From assembly GCF_018403325.1 (NCBI RefSeq), contig NZ_BOSL01000017.1, positions 1-64,000 of the forward strand: a DNA stretch of 64,000 nucleotides. The letters are read 5' to 3'. Both the position numbers and the translations under genes were made by a program. The notes under the pieces were generated by a model. It was given only the letters and a program-made list of their open reading frames with translations, had not been told where the DNA came from and searched no databases. This DNA comes from Paenibacillus vini. GTDB taxonomy: Bacteria; Bacillota; Bacilli; Paenibacillales; Paenibacillaceae. Position 1 is the first letter of the stretch. The number at the start of each line of letters is the position of its first letter. This document shows positions 49,925 through 58,624 of the stretch, in pieces.

Positions 49925-50775
49925 TTAAAAAGATGTCGGAGGATTCGTAATGTAAGGGGCTTTGCCCGGAGTGGAATGCTGATGATCCGCAGCAGGCTTA
50001 AGCTCGGGAGCCTGACCTTGAGGCTGCGGCTTCGCCACATACTCGAAGTTCCCCGTGCCGTCGTAGAGCGGCCCGTTTGCCCAGCGGCCCTGACTGCTCT
50101 CTTCCCCTTCGGAGAAGTTCAAGAATTGACGGCTGGCTTCCTCCACGATCAGTTCTCTTGGAAATGAAGCCGGCGCGATCGGTCCGTCCATTTGTTCAAT
50201 CTCATCGATAGCCGCTAACCATTGGTTTTGGTGCAGGATATCGCGGGCGATCATAAAGGAAAGCATTTCCCGAATCCCGGGATCCGTCGTCTGCTCGTAT
50301 AACCGCACCACCTGAACCAAACCTTGGGATTCGGCATTCAGATTGGCGCGGAAGTCCGCCAGCAGATTGCCGCTGGAGACGATGTAACGCCCGTTCCACG
50401 GAAATCCGTTACTATCGGAAGGCGTAGCTCCCAAACCGGACACGATCACGTGCTGCGGATTCATGCCGCCGAGCGCCGCTCCGATCAACGGGTCCTTCGC
50501 GAGTTCATCGACCTGATCCGCGGGAGCTCCGTCCAGCAATTGGGAGATCATCGTGCATAACATTTCAACGTGCCCGATTTCTTCCGTGCCGATATCGAGC
50601 AGCATATCGCGGTACTTGCGGTCCGCACGGCAGTTAAAACCTTGGAACAAGTATTGCATCATGACCGACATTTCTCCGTACTGACCGCCTAATACTTCCT
50701 GCAACTTCCTTGCATAGGCGGGATCGGGTCTTTCGGGTTTGCCTTGAACTGGAGTTCTTTGATGTGAAAAAACAT
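49925..50775 (-). CDS. Manganese catalase (CotJC-like) with a one-base frameshift near its start
   Basis: A di-manganese catalase of the ferritin-like fold (EMSVMMQYLFQGFNCR, TEEIGHVEMLCTMISQLLDG, IARDILHQNQWLAAIDEIE supply the metal ligands). The obvious start, ATG at 50775 behind AAGGAGGAATATC, encodes MFFHIKELQFKA, exactly how this family begins. The rest (KPERPDPAYARKLQEVLGG) is in another frame. Reading GCA-AAC as GCA-AAA, by one extra A or a -1 slip, restores a continuous protein of about 283 residues. It is either a real frameshift or a sequencing error. The product protects against hydrogen peroxide, often in the spore coat. Confidence 0.8.
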
Positions 50776-50965
50776 GATATTCCTCCTTATGTTCATGAGA
50801 TGCTGTATGATCCGTTAATTTACTTACCCTTCTCAAACAAGGCGAATCAAGACACGTTGCCGAAGCATTCGTGCATGATGCCTGGATTCGTCAGGAAGGT
50901 CGGTCTATACGGCAAGCGGAGGAGGATCTATTCCATGTTCATCGTTGGAGCTCCCGTCGATGCGA

Positions 50966-51625
50966 TTATTGGTTTAAATCAGGGCGGTGTCCCGTCACGA
51001 GATAAACCGTACTTTCCCCGATATTGGTGGCATGGTCGGCAATCCGTTCGATGTAACGTCCTACCAGAGTCAAAAGCATCGCCTGCTGAAGCTCGCCGGC
51101 ATGCTCAACCATATGGGCATACAAGTCCCGGATGATCTGACTGTACAAATGGTCAACCTCATCGTCATCCTTTGCCATCTTATAAGCCAAATCCGTGTTC
51201 TCGTCCAAATAGGATTGCAGCGACTCCTGAACCATGACGACGACCAGTTCGGCCATTTTCGGAATGTCCACAAGCGGTTTGATCAATGACTGGCCTTCCA
51301 GGCGAATCGTCACCTTCGCAATATCGATAGCCAGATCGCCCATCCGCTCCAGGTCGCTGGAAATTTTGAAAGCCACGATAATACGACGCAGATCCTTGGC
51401 TACCGGCTGCTGGGTAACAATCAGCCTTGATCCTAGATCCATCACCTGTTCTTCCATTTGATTTAGGATGATATCCCGCTCAACGATTTTCTTTGCTTCC
51501 TTGGCGTCAAAGGTTTGAAGAGCCGTAATCGATTCGGTCAGCGCACGCTCCACATGCTCTCCCATTTGCCTGAGTAATTGCCGCAAATCCTCCAGATTCT
51601 GATCAAATTCCTTTCTTTGAATCAT
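50966..51625 (-). CDS. phoU: Phosphate transport regulator PhoU
   Basis: 219 residues forming two repeated three-helix bundles. Metal-binding-type motifs E-x-x-x-D-x-x-I are seen in VERDIILNQMEEQVMDLGSR and in the second half (DDEVDHLYSQIIRDLYAHM), with ERIADHATNIGESTVYL near the C-terminus. PhoU links Pst activity to the PhoR kinase. It follows the second pstB by 18 bases. Confidence 0.95.
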   Translation of the reverse strand: MIQRKEFDQNLEDLRQLLRQMGEHVERALTESITALQTFDAKEAKKIVERDIILNQMEEQVMDLGSRLIVTQQPVAKDLRRIIVAFKISSDLERMGDLAIDIAKVTIRLEGQSLIKPLVDIPKMAELVVVMVQESLQSYLDENTDLAYKMAKDDDEVDHLYSQIIRDLYAHMVEHAGELQQAMLLTLVGRYIERIADHATNIGESTVYLVTGHRPDLNQ

Positions 51626-51643
51626 CTCAAGTTGCCTCCTTTA

Positions 51644-52399
51644 TTATCCGAACCGGCCGGAAATGTAATCTTCAGTACGCGAATCCCGCGGGGTCGAGAA
51701 CAGGGTCCTCGTATCGTCAGCCTCAATGATTTCCCCATTCAGAAAGAAGACGGTTCGATCCGAAATACGAGCTGCCTGATGCATGTTATGCGTAACCATA
51801 ACAATCGTAAATTTATCTTTCAGTTCCTGGACGAGCTCTTCGATCTTCAGTGTGGAAATCGGGTCCAGCGCGGAGGTCGCTTCATCCATCAGCAAAATTT
51901 GCGGATGAACCGCGATTGCCCGGGCAATACAAAGCCGCTGCTGTTGTCCTCCTGACAAGCTCAGCGCAGAGCGTTTGAGGAAATCCTTCACTTCATCCCA
52001 AAGCACCGCTTGCCTCAGACTTTGCTCGACGATTTCGTCCAGTTCGGCCTTGTTCTTCGTTCCGTGCAATCTTGGACCGTAAGCCACATTGTCATAGATG
52101 GACTTAGGAAAAGGATTGGGCTGTTGGAACACCATTCCTACCTGTTTGCGCAGCGTTTCCACTTGGACATCGTCGCCGTAAATTTCTTTGTCTGCGATCT
52201 TAACGGACCCTTCGATTCTTGTGGCCGGAATCATGTCGTTCATCCGGTTCAAGGTCCGGAGCAAGGTCGACTTCCCGCATCCCGACGGTCCGATGAAGGC
52301 GGTGATCGCTTTTTCCGGAATGTCGAGCTTAACATTTTTCAGCGCATGGAACTGGTCATAATACAAATTTAAATTTTCAATATGAATAATCGGCGTCAT
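51644..52399 (-). CDS. pstB2: Second phosphate ABC transporter ATPase PstB
   Basis: 251 residues from the ATG at 52399 (GGGAGAAATGTC); a longer frame reaches 52426. Walker [10 protein letters not shown], signature LSGGQQQR, Walker [14 protein letters not shown] and the H-loop THNMHQA are intact. It resembles the first PstB (39810-40568) closely but not identically. It lacks its own permeases, stands with phoU, and has its own PhoP box, so it may share PstCA or work with another Pst system. Confidence 0.93.
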   Translation of the reverse strand: MTPIIHIENLNLYYDQFHALKNVKLDIPEKAITAFIGPSGCGKSTLLRTLNRMNDMIPATRIEGSVKIADKEIYGDDVQVETLRKQVGMVFQQPNPFPKSIYDNVAYGPRLHGTKNKAELDEIVEQSLRQAVLWDEVKDFLKRSALSLSGGQQQRLCIARAIAVHPQILLMDEATSALDPISTLKIEELVQELKDKFTIVMVTHNMHQAARISDRTVFFLNGEIIEADDTRTLFSTPRDSRTEDYISGRFG

Positions 52400-52507
52400 G
52401 ACATTTCTCCCATAGTATATTGTCAAATATGAAACACGGACATCGCCCTGAAGCGAGCCCGTGCCGGATCTTAGGTAATTAGGTACATGACGATTTTACC
52501 TTTCTTA

Positions 52508-52546
52508 TGTAAAGAGGATTAAGCTGAATTGTAAACGCTGTGTAAA
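52508..52546 (-). promoter_or_regulatory. PhoP box upstream of pstB2-phoU
   Basis: On the minus strand TTTACA (52546-52541), TTTACA (52535-52530), a degenerate GCTTAA (52524-52519) and TTTACA (52513-52508), all in 11-bp phase. It overlaps the end of the CBS/chemoreceptor-like gene and leaves about 109 bases to the pstB2 start. Confidence 0.75.
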
Positions 52547-52548
52547 AT

Positions 52549-53667
52549 TTATACTCCTCCCGTTTCGGCAAGCCTCGATAATTCCCGGCGCACCAAACCG
52601 GTGGTGAGCGCAGCGGTCCCGGATGAACGTACAACCTCTTCTCCCCGCTTCTCGTTCTGGTAAGCAGACTCGACAAGCAGTCCGAAAGTATTTTCGGCCT
52701 TCTCAACCCTGCCTAGACTCTCTTCCATTTCTTTAGCGGTGGACACTGCGGAGTTGGCGGTTTGATCGACCAGGCCGCCTACCTGCTCCAGCGTCGTTCC
52801 GATTTCCCCGGACAGCTTCTTCGTCTGCTGGGACAGCTTTCGTACTTCGCTGGCTACAACCGCGAAACCGCGCCCATGCTCCCCGGCATGCGCCGCTTCG
52901 ATGGAAGCATTCATCGCCAGCATACCGCTTTGGTCAGCCAGTTCCCGGATTCTTGCGGCAACCTGTGATATCTCTGCAGCACGTGCGCTGAGCTCGGTGA
53001 CCTGCTGCTCCTGCGAACGGGTCATGTCCGCTACCCGGGTAAATGAAGCTTTCACTTCTTCAAGCTCGAGCCTGCCTGCGGAGGCCAGTGAAGTCATTTT
53101 TCCGGATTCCGTTAAGTTCCGCTTCGATGCTCCCGAGGCCTCTTCCACCGCACGCAATATTTCCTCCACCCGATTCCGTGTCTCGCTTATCGCCGAACGG
53201 CGGGCTTGCTCCGCTTCCCGCTGCAGATCCCTCGACAGCAGCATCAAATCCTGAACGGTCAATATGCCCCTAAACCGTCCTTGCTCCGTTACGATCATGC
53301 TGTCATAGAACTGGTGGCCTTCACGGTTTAATGCGGCATCCAGCAGCTCCGCAGCGGAAATGGACAGCTCGCATACAAGCGGGCACCGCTCCGAGAAGTC
53401 CTTGGCGGGCCGTTCATAGAACAGGTCGGCTGCGAACCTTCCCGCCAGGTGGCGGTAAAACGTATCCCGCATAATCAGGCCGACCGGAGAGCTATAATCA
53501 TCACAGATTACGATACAGGGAAGATCCGGCTGTTTTTGAAACATCCGCAGCACCTCTTGGCACAGTTCCCGTGGATTTATTACCGGCACGGTCCGGCAAT
53601 AAGCCTCCGCTGAGACCCCACTTTCTCTTTTTAATTCAAGGATTGCCTGGTTGCTCAATTCTACCAC
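52549..53667 (-). CDS. Soluble CBS-domain plus methyl-accepting chemoreceptor-like protein
   Basis: 372 residues without membrane segments or signal peptide. Residues about 20-150 form a tandem CBS-like sensor (CIVICDDYSSPVGLIMRDTF; DSMIVTEQGRFRGILTVQDL). A coiled-coil chemoreceptor signalling domain follows (about 160-365). The conserved hairpin tip is seen in ELADQSGMLAMNASIEAAHA, then GEHGRGFAVVASEVRKL. It would feed CheA or sense adenine nucleotides or phosphate state through the CBS part. It lies between phoP and pstB2 and has a PhoP-box-like sequence in front. Confidence 0.88.
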   Translation of the reverse strand: MVELSNQAILELKRESGVSAEAYCRTVPVINPRELCQEVLRMFQKQPDLPCIVICDDYSSPVGLIMRDTFYRHLAGRFAADLFYERPAKDFSERCPLVCELSISAAELLDAALNREGHQFYDSMIVTEQGRFRGILTVQDLMLLSRDLQREAEQARRSAISETRNRVEEILRAVEEASGASKRNLTESGKMTSLASAGRLELEEVKASFTRVADMTRSQEQQVTELSARAAEISQVAARIRELADQSGMLAMNASIEAAHAGEHGRGFAVVASEVRKLSQQTKKLSGEIGTTLEQVGGLVDQTANSAVSTAKEMEESLGRVEKAENTFGLLVESAYQNEKRGEEVVRSSGTAALTTGLVRRELSRLAETGGV

Positions 53668-53715
53668 TCCTCATCCCTAATAAAACTAGAGTATGCCTGA
53701 ATGATAGACCAATAG

Positions 53716-53754
53716 TGTTAGGGGAATGTTTACAGGACGAAAGCACTATGTAAA
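53716..53754 (-). promoter_or_regulatory. PhoP-box-like repeats upstream of the CBS/chemoreceptor-like gene
   Basis: On the minus strand TTTACA (53754-53749), degenerate CTTTCG (53743-53738), TAAACA (53732-53727) and CTAACA (53721-53716), all at 11-bp spacing. A CATACT stands 20 bases further on, the same distance as box to TATAAT at pstS. Confidence 0.65.
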
Positions 53755-53784
53755 ATAGGCCGATATTCCTTGGTTTGATAAACA

Positions 53785-53814
53785 AAAAGCCCATCATTCC
53801 AAAATCAATGATGG
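53785..53814 (-). terminator. Terminator at the end of phoP
   Basis: On the minus strand CCATCATT and AATGATGG pair around GATTTTGG, followed by GCTTTTTG. The stem includes the phoP stop codon. Confidence 0.8.
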
Positions 53815-54530
53815 ACCGTTTTTTTCTTATTAACCACAAGCTTGTACCCGACTCCCCGGATCGAATCGATATGAACGGATCCCGGATCGAGCTCAAGCTT
53901 TTTGCGGAGCGAACTGACATGTACGTCGACCGTGCGCTGGCCACCGATATAATCAAATCCCCAGACCGCGTTCATCAGATCGTCCCGGGTCATTACCACC
54001 CCAGGCTTGCGGGCCAGGTACAGCAGCACTTCAAACTCCTTAGGCCGAAGCGTGATCTGTTCTCCGTTAAGAGTCACTTCGTATTTCTCGGGATAAACCG
54101 TCAATGCGCCAAGGGATATTTGAGCCTCAGACTGCACTGGGGAAGGCTCCCGCTCTTCCTGCCCATTCGAACGCCGGAGAACGGCAGCTACTCTGGCCAA
54201 AAGCTCGGCAACGCCGAACGGCTTGGTGATGTAGTCATCCGCACCTGACTTCAATCCCTCGACGACCTCTTCCTCCGCATTTTTGGCTGTCAGAATAATG
54301 ATCGGCGTCTTTACGCCTTCTCCCCGCAGCTTGGACATGATTTCAAACCCGTTCATGCCGGGAAGCATCAGGTCCAGCAAAATGAGATCAAACTCCTCCT
54401 GCATCGCCGTATCAAAGCCGATCTGCCCATGCTCGGCCACAACCACTTGGTATCCTTCACTCGTTAAATTGTAAGACAGCAGTCTCGAAAGCGTCGGTTC
54501 ATCCTCTATTACCAACAATCGCTGCGTCAT
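53805..54530 (-). CDS. phoP: Phosphate response regulator PhoP
   Basis: 241 residues from the ATG at 54530 (GGGGGTAACT). The receiver domain has the acidic pocket (VIEDEP, residues 8-13), phospho-acceptor Asp53 (LILLDLMLPGMNG) and Lys about 102 (ITKPFG). The C-terminal OmpR winged helix has EVLLYLARKPGVVMTRDDLM and RTVDVHVSSLRKKLE. As the regulator of phosphate starvation it should bind the four PhoP boxes noted here, one of which precedes it. Confidence 0.93.
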   Translation of the reverse strand: MTQRLLVIEDEPTLSRLLSYNLTSEGYQVVVAEHGQIGFDTAMQEEFDLILLDLMLPGMNGFEIMSKLRGEGVKTPIIILTAKNAEEEVVEGLKSGADDYITKPFGVAELLARVAAVLRRSNGQEEREPSPVQSEAQISLGALTVYPEKYEVTLNGEQITLRPKEFEVLLYLARKPGVVMTRDDLMNAVWGFDYIGGQRTVDVHVSSLRKKLELDPGSVHIDSIRGVGYKLVVNKKKTVHH

Positions 54531-54605
54531 AGTTACCCCCATTTTCTCCAAAAGTTACGACCTATCCGTTACACGTTATCAAACAAGCCAAGCATAACAT
54601 GGATA

Positions 54606-54622
54606 TGTTAACGGGGTGTAAA
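54606..54622 (-). promoter_or_regulatory. PhoP box between phoR and phoP
   Basis: On the minus strand TTTACA (54622-54617) and TTAACA (54611-54606), 11 bp apart. A weaker ATGTTA follows in phase. It suggests that phoP has its own autoregulated promoter in addition to read-through from phoR. Confidence 0.65.
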
Positions 54623-54668
54623 AATATAAAAATACTGAAAAGTCGCATACTATGTTTTCTTGATGTAA

Positions 54669-56483
54669 TTATTCGGCCTCATAGCCCTCCTCTTCATGCT
54701 GCTGCATAAACGGAAGCTCCAGAATAAAGGAGGAGCCTTCGCCGACCTTGCTCTCTACGCGGAGCGTGCCGTGGTGCAGCTCCGTCAAATGCTTGACGAT
54801 GGACAGCCCCAGGCCCGTTCCCCCGGAGCTGCGCGAACGCGCCTTGTCTACCCGGTAGAACCTTTCGAAGATCCGCGGCAGGTCTTTCTTAGGAATCCCG
54901 ATGCCGGTGTCGCTGACTGCGATCCGGACTTTCTCCTCATCCCCGTCGACGTCGATAACATCGACATCAACTTTAACCCTGCCGCCTTCCAGCGTGTAAT
55001 TGATCGCATTGGAGAGCAGATTCATGAAAATTTGCTTTAATCGGTCCTCATCGCCTTCAATGAACAGATGTTCAGGAATATCCTGCACCATAACGATCGA
55101 CTTCTTGGCGGCGGCAGGCTGCATCATTTCAAAAATGCTGCCGAACAGCTCCTTCAAATGGACCGGCGCATATTCGAGCGGCACCCGCTTCGATTCGATC
55201 TTGGACAGCTCCAGAATGTCGCCGATCAACCGGTTCAGACGCTCTCCCTCATCATGGATGATCTGCAGGAAGGAGCGCCGGGTTTCCTCATCCGGCACGC
55301 CGCCGGCCAGCAACGTCTCCGCGAACCCTTTGACCGCCGCAATCGGCGTCTTCAATTCATGGGACACATTAGCGACAAACTCGCTTCGCATGCCTTCCAG
55401 GCGCCGGATGTCCGTCACGTCCTGAAGGAGAAACAGCATACCCCTGTAGCTATTGTCATCTTCAAACATAGGGACCCCGTCAAATTGAAGGACCCTCTCC
55501 TCGGGCGCATATACATTCCGCTCGACGCGAAGGAACTCCTTGCGAGAAATTCCTTCTTCAACGAATTTCATGAACTCGTAATTCTGCTTCAAGTCCTCAT
55601 AAGGCATTCCAAGAATATGCTCGCTGCGGACATGCAGGATGGATTCCGCTTCACGGTTGATCAAGGCAATTTTACCGGCACAATCGATCATCATGATGCC
55701 GCCGGTCATATTAGCCAGCACGCTTTGCATCAAGTCTTCATTGTCATGGATGACCTTAAGCTGCTGCTGAAGACTGTCGGCCATTCCGTTAATAGCCTGG
55801 CCCAGTTGCCCGATTTCATCCCGGCGGTCCAAATTCACCCTGGCGTCATAATCAAGCCCGGAAATCCGGTTCGCAACCCGGGTGATATGCTCCAATGGTC
55901 TGGTTAGCCCTGAGGCTACCCGATAACTGACGAAGGCTGCTGCCAGGAAAAGAAGCAACAGACCTCCTCCCATCAGGTACCATCCTTTATTCAATTCTTT
56001 GCCAACGGCCGCCAAACTCATCGATAGCCGGATATAACCGTCGAATCCGGCATCGGTTTTCACATGCCGGGCGACATAGAGCATGTCTTCGCCGATCGTC
56101 TCGCTATGCCGGATTGCGCTGCCGACCTTGTCGCTGGACGCCGACTCGATCTCCTTGCGTTTCTTGTGGTTGTCCATCTCCCCGGGCAGCATTTCCGAAT
56201 CACCGATGACTGTGCCGTCCAGATTAATAAAGGTGATCCGGGAATCGATCAGTTGGTCCAGTTCCTGCGCTTTGGCAGTGTAGTATGATACTGCTCCCGG
56301 GTCATCCACTGGAATAAAAGAAAATGTACTTTCAAGCAAATTGATTTCCCGTGCCATATTTTCTTCCAGGGCACGGATGTGGGAATCCTTGAACACCTGC
56401 GCCATCGACAATCCCGCCGCAAGCATTGAGACTCCGATTAAACTCATTAAGATGAAAATCAGGCGGGAACGAAATGTTTTCAT
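54669..56483 (-). CDS. phoR: Phosphate sensor kinase PhoR
   Basis: 604 residues. Two membrane segments (about residues 8-30 and 168-188) enclose an extracytoplasmic PAS-like domain. A HAMP domain (about 190-240), a PAS domain (about 250-355), the H-box with phospho-His375 (VANVSHELKTP) and the ATPase domain (NLLSNAINYTLEGG; DTGIGIPKKDLPRIFERFYR; GGTGLGLSIVKHL) follow. The gene stands before phoP, the reverse of the usual phoP-phoR order, and begins 2 bases after the fumarase stop. Confidence 0.93.
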   Translation of the reverse strand: MKTFRSRLIFILMSLIGVSMLAAGLSMAQVFKDSHIRALEENMAREINLLESTFSFIPVDDPGAVSYYTAKAQELDQLIDSRITFINLDGTVIGDSEMLPGEMDNHKKRKEIESASSDKVGSAIRHSETIGEDMLYVARHVKTDAGFDGYIRLSMSLAAVGKELNKGWYLMGGGLLLLFLAAAFVSYRVASGLTRPLEHITRVANRISGLDYDARVNLDRRDEIGQLGQAINGMADSLQQQLKVIHDNEDLMQSVLANMTGGIMMIDCAGKIALINREAESILHVRSEHILGMPYEDLKQNYEFMKFVEEGISRKEFLRVERNVYAPEERVLQFDGVPMFEDDNSYRGMLFLLQDVTDIRRLEGMRSEFVANVSHELKTPIAAVKGFAETLLAGGVPDEETRRSFLQIIHDEGERLNRLIGDILELSKIESKRVPLEYAPVHLKELFGSIFEMMQPAAAKKSIVMVQDIPEHLFIEGDEDRLKQIFMNLLSNAINYTLEGGRVKVDVDVIDVDGDEEKVRIAVSDTGIGIPKKDLPRIFERFYRVDKARSRSSGGTGLGLSIVKHLTELHHGTLRVESKVGEGSSFILELPFMQQHEEEGYEAE

Positions 56484-56484
56484 G

Positions 56485-58032
56485 TTATTTGAACACCGCT
56501 TCTTTAAACGTGGCCAGCTTTTCTAAAGATTCTTTCTCTACTCCGGCATGAAGGCTCTCCCCATGCGAATCCATCGTAACGATCGCCGCAAAACCGTCGA
56601 CCTCCAAATGCCACATCGCTTCCGGAATGCCGAATTCCATGAAATCGACGCCGTTCACCTTCTTGATGCACTCCGCATAATATTGAGCCGCTCCGCCGAT
56701 GGCGTTCAAATATACCCCTCCGTGCTCTTTAAGCGCGGCAAGCGTCTTCGCGCCCATCCCGCCCTTGCCGATGACCGCACGGATGCCGAACTTCTTAATA
56801 ATGTCGCCCTGATAAGGCTCCTCCCGGATACTCGTCGTAGGCCCGGCCGCTTTGACATGCCAGCCCTCTTCATCCTTAAGCATGACCGGTCCGCAATGGT
56901 AAATAACCGCGCCATTCAAATCGACGGGCGCATCATGATCCATCAGGTATTTGTGCAGCGCATCGCGTCCTGTATGCATTTCACCTTGAATGATTACGAC
57001 ATCCCCAACGCGGAGGTTGCGGATCTGCTCTTCCGAAATCGGCGTTTGCAGCACGATTTCCCGTCCCTTAGGCGGAACGGAACCCGCGGCGGCGGTTTCA
57101 TTCTGTTGCACCGGCTCTTCCATGGCTACTTCGCTGCCGGAAGGATATAACCAGCCACCGATTTCTCCTGTTACGGGATCCATTTTTACGCCTTGCCGGC
57201 GGAAAGCCCAGCAATTGTACGCTACGGATACGAAGAAGCTTGCCGGAAGGCGGTTCGCCGTTCCGATTTTGCAACCCAGCAGCGTTACCTCGCCGCCGAA
57301 GCCCATCGTACCGATGCCCAACTGGTTGCCCGCCTCCATGATATACCGTTCCAGCTGGTCCAACTCCGGAACCGGATTGACGTCATCCACAGCACGGAAC
57401 AACTGCTGCTTCGCCAATTCATAACCGGTCGTCCGGTCGCCGCCGATACCTACGCCGATAAAGCCGGCGCTGCAGCCTTGCCCCTGAGCCTGATACACCG
57501 CATGCAGAATACACTTGCGGATGCCGTCCAAATCCCGGCCCGCGCGGCCAAGCCCCTCAAGTTCAGCCGGCAGGCTGTATTGGATGTTTTTATTTTCACA
57601 GCCGCCGCCCTTTAGGATCAGCCGCATATCGATATAGTCCTCTTCCCATTGCTCAAAATGAATCACCGGTGTGCCTGAACCCAAATTGTCGCCGCTATTC
57701 TCGCCGGTAAGCGAATCGACTGAATTCGGCCGCAGCTTGCCGTTCTTGGTTGCTCGTTGAATGGCCGATTTAATGTCTTTTTTCAGTTCGATCTGGTTCA
57801 CGCCAACCGGAGTATGCACAATAAATGTCGGCATCCCGGTATCCTGACAAATCGGGGAAATTTGCTCCTCGGCCATATTAATGTTCCGGGTAATGGTCGA
57901 CAAGGCGAGTCCTGCGCGAGTATCCTGGTTTTCCATCGCCCGGCCGCGATTTACCGCCCTCCGGACATCCCCGGGCAGGTTCGTAGACGTTTCCACAATT
58001 AATTGATATACGCTCTCTTCAAACTGATGCAT
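56485..58032 (-). CDS. Fumarate hydratase, class I (iron-sulphur)
   Basis: 515 residues with the single-chain class I layout. The three cluster-binding cysteines are in ISPICQDTGMP, KGGGCENKNIQ and GQGCSAGFIGVGIGGDRT. The C-terminal beta domain (about residues 330-515) has MHTGRDALHKYL and GKGGMGAKTLAAL. It interconverts fumarate and malate in the TCA cycle and is oxygen-sensitive. It lies immediately upstream of phoR and may share its transcript. Confidence 0.93.
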   Translation of the reverse strand: MHQFEESVYQLIVETSTNLPGDVRRAVNRGRAMENQDTRAGLALSTITRNINMAEEQISPICQDTGMPTFIVHTPVGVNQIELKKDIKSAIQRATKNGKLRPNSVDSLTGENSGDNLGSGTPVIHFEQWEEDYIDMRLILKGGGCENKNIQYSLPAELEGLGRAGRDLDGIRKCILHAVYQAQGQGCSAGFIGVGIGGDRTTGYELAKQQLFRAVDDVNPVPELDQLERYIMEAGNQLGIGTMGFGGEVTLLGCKIGTANRLPASFFVSVAYNCWAFRRQGVKMDPVTGEIGGWLYPSGSEVAMEEPVQQNETAAAGSVPPKGREIVLQTPISEEQIRNLRVGDVVIIQGEMHTGRDALHKYLMDHDAPVDLNGAVIYHCGPVMLKDEEGWHVKAAGPTTSIREEPYQGDIIKKFGIRAVIGKGGMGAKTLAALKEHGGVYLNAIGGAAQYYAECIKKVNGVDFMEFGIPEAMWHLEVDGFAAIVTMDSHGESLHAGVEKESLEKLATFKEAVFK

Positions 58033-58196
58033 GATCCAAGTTCCCCTCTCTTGTCTTCGAATTCATTGCAGGTTATGTCTGACGTATTTTTGCGGATAGC
58101 ATTCTCTTCTTCAATAGCTTTATAATATCATAGTACCTAATCAGAGGTTGAAAATATAGTCAAATATATCATCCCGAAAAGAGAGGTTTCTCACTG

Positions 58197-58418
58197 ATGA
58201 GCTACCATTTTTCCGCTTATATGTATCGCCTTCGTTCCATCCGGCGCTGGAGCCTGATGCGAAGCACCGCTCCCGAAAACGTGGCGGAGCATTCCTTCCA
58301 TGTTGCCCTGCTCGCGCATCTCCTGTGCGAAATCGGAAACGGAATGTTCGGACGCCATCTGAATGCAGAACGTGCGGCCACCCTGGCCTTGTTTCACGAT
58401 GCGACCTTATCTACATAA
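58197..58418 (+). pseudogene. HD-domain (YfbR-like) gene, cut by the inserted element
   Basis: Only the first 70 residues are family-like: RRWSLMRST near residues 17-24, EHSFHVALLAHLL with His32, and LALFHDAT with the His67-Asp68 pair. YfbR-type proteins are HD-domain 5'-deoxynucleotidases. After the ACC codon at 58404-58406, the expected Glu is replaced by LST and a stop, and the DNA becomes AT-rich. The break falls exactly behind the most conserved codons (CAC GAT GCG ACC). The remainder should lie beyond the right edge. Confidence 0.85.
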
Positions 58419-58624
58419 AGTTGCACATTGAATATAGTGTACAAATATAGATATATAAACTATAGTCAAAACCCTATAATACCAACGTTTCCTGAGATAT
58501 TTTTTCTTAAAATATCGTTGCACATAATTGGAAACGTTGGTATTATTGTATTTGTTGACTATCTTCAATAATCATTAATGTACGTACTTGCACACAAAAA
58601 TACGCATATTGGGGCGAAGTACAT
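58407..58624. mobile_element. Left end of the three-recombinase element, with inverted and direct repeats
   Basis: About 218 bp of non-coding, AT-rich DNA between the broken HD gene and the first recombinase. It contains TTGCACA at 58421-58427, 58518-58524 and 58588-58594. A perfect 17-bp inverted repeat (ATAATACCAACGTTTCC at 58476-58492 and its complement at 58530-58546) is flanked by a second inverted pair (ATAGTCAA, 58462-58469; TTGACTAT, 58555-58562). These are the expected kinds of recombinase and accessory-protein binding sites. They could also control transcription. Confidence 0.7.

Noticed and set aside
50849-50994. Protein-like plus-strand frame (VAEAFVHDAWIRQEGRSIRQ) between the catalase and phoU genes
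   Set aside because: No start codon and no ribosome site. It runs into phoU antisense and is probably chance.
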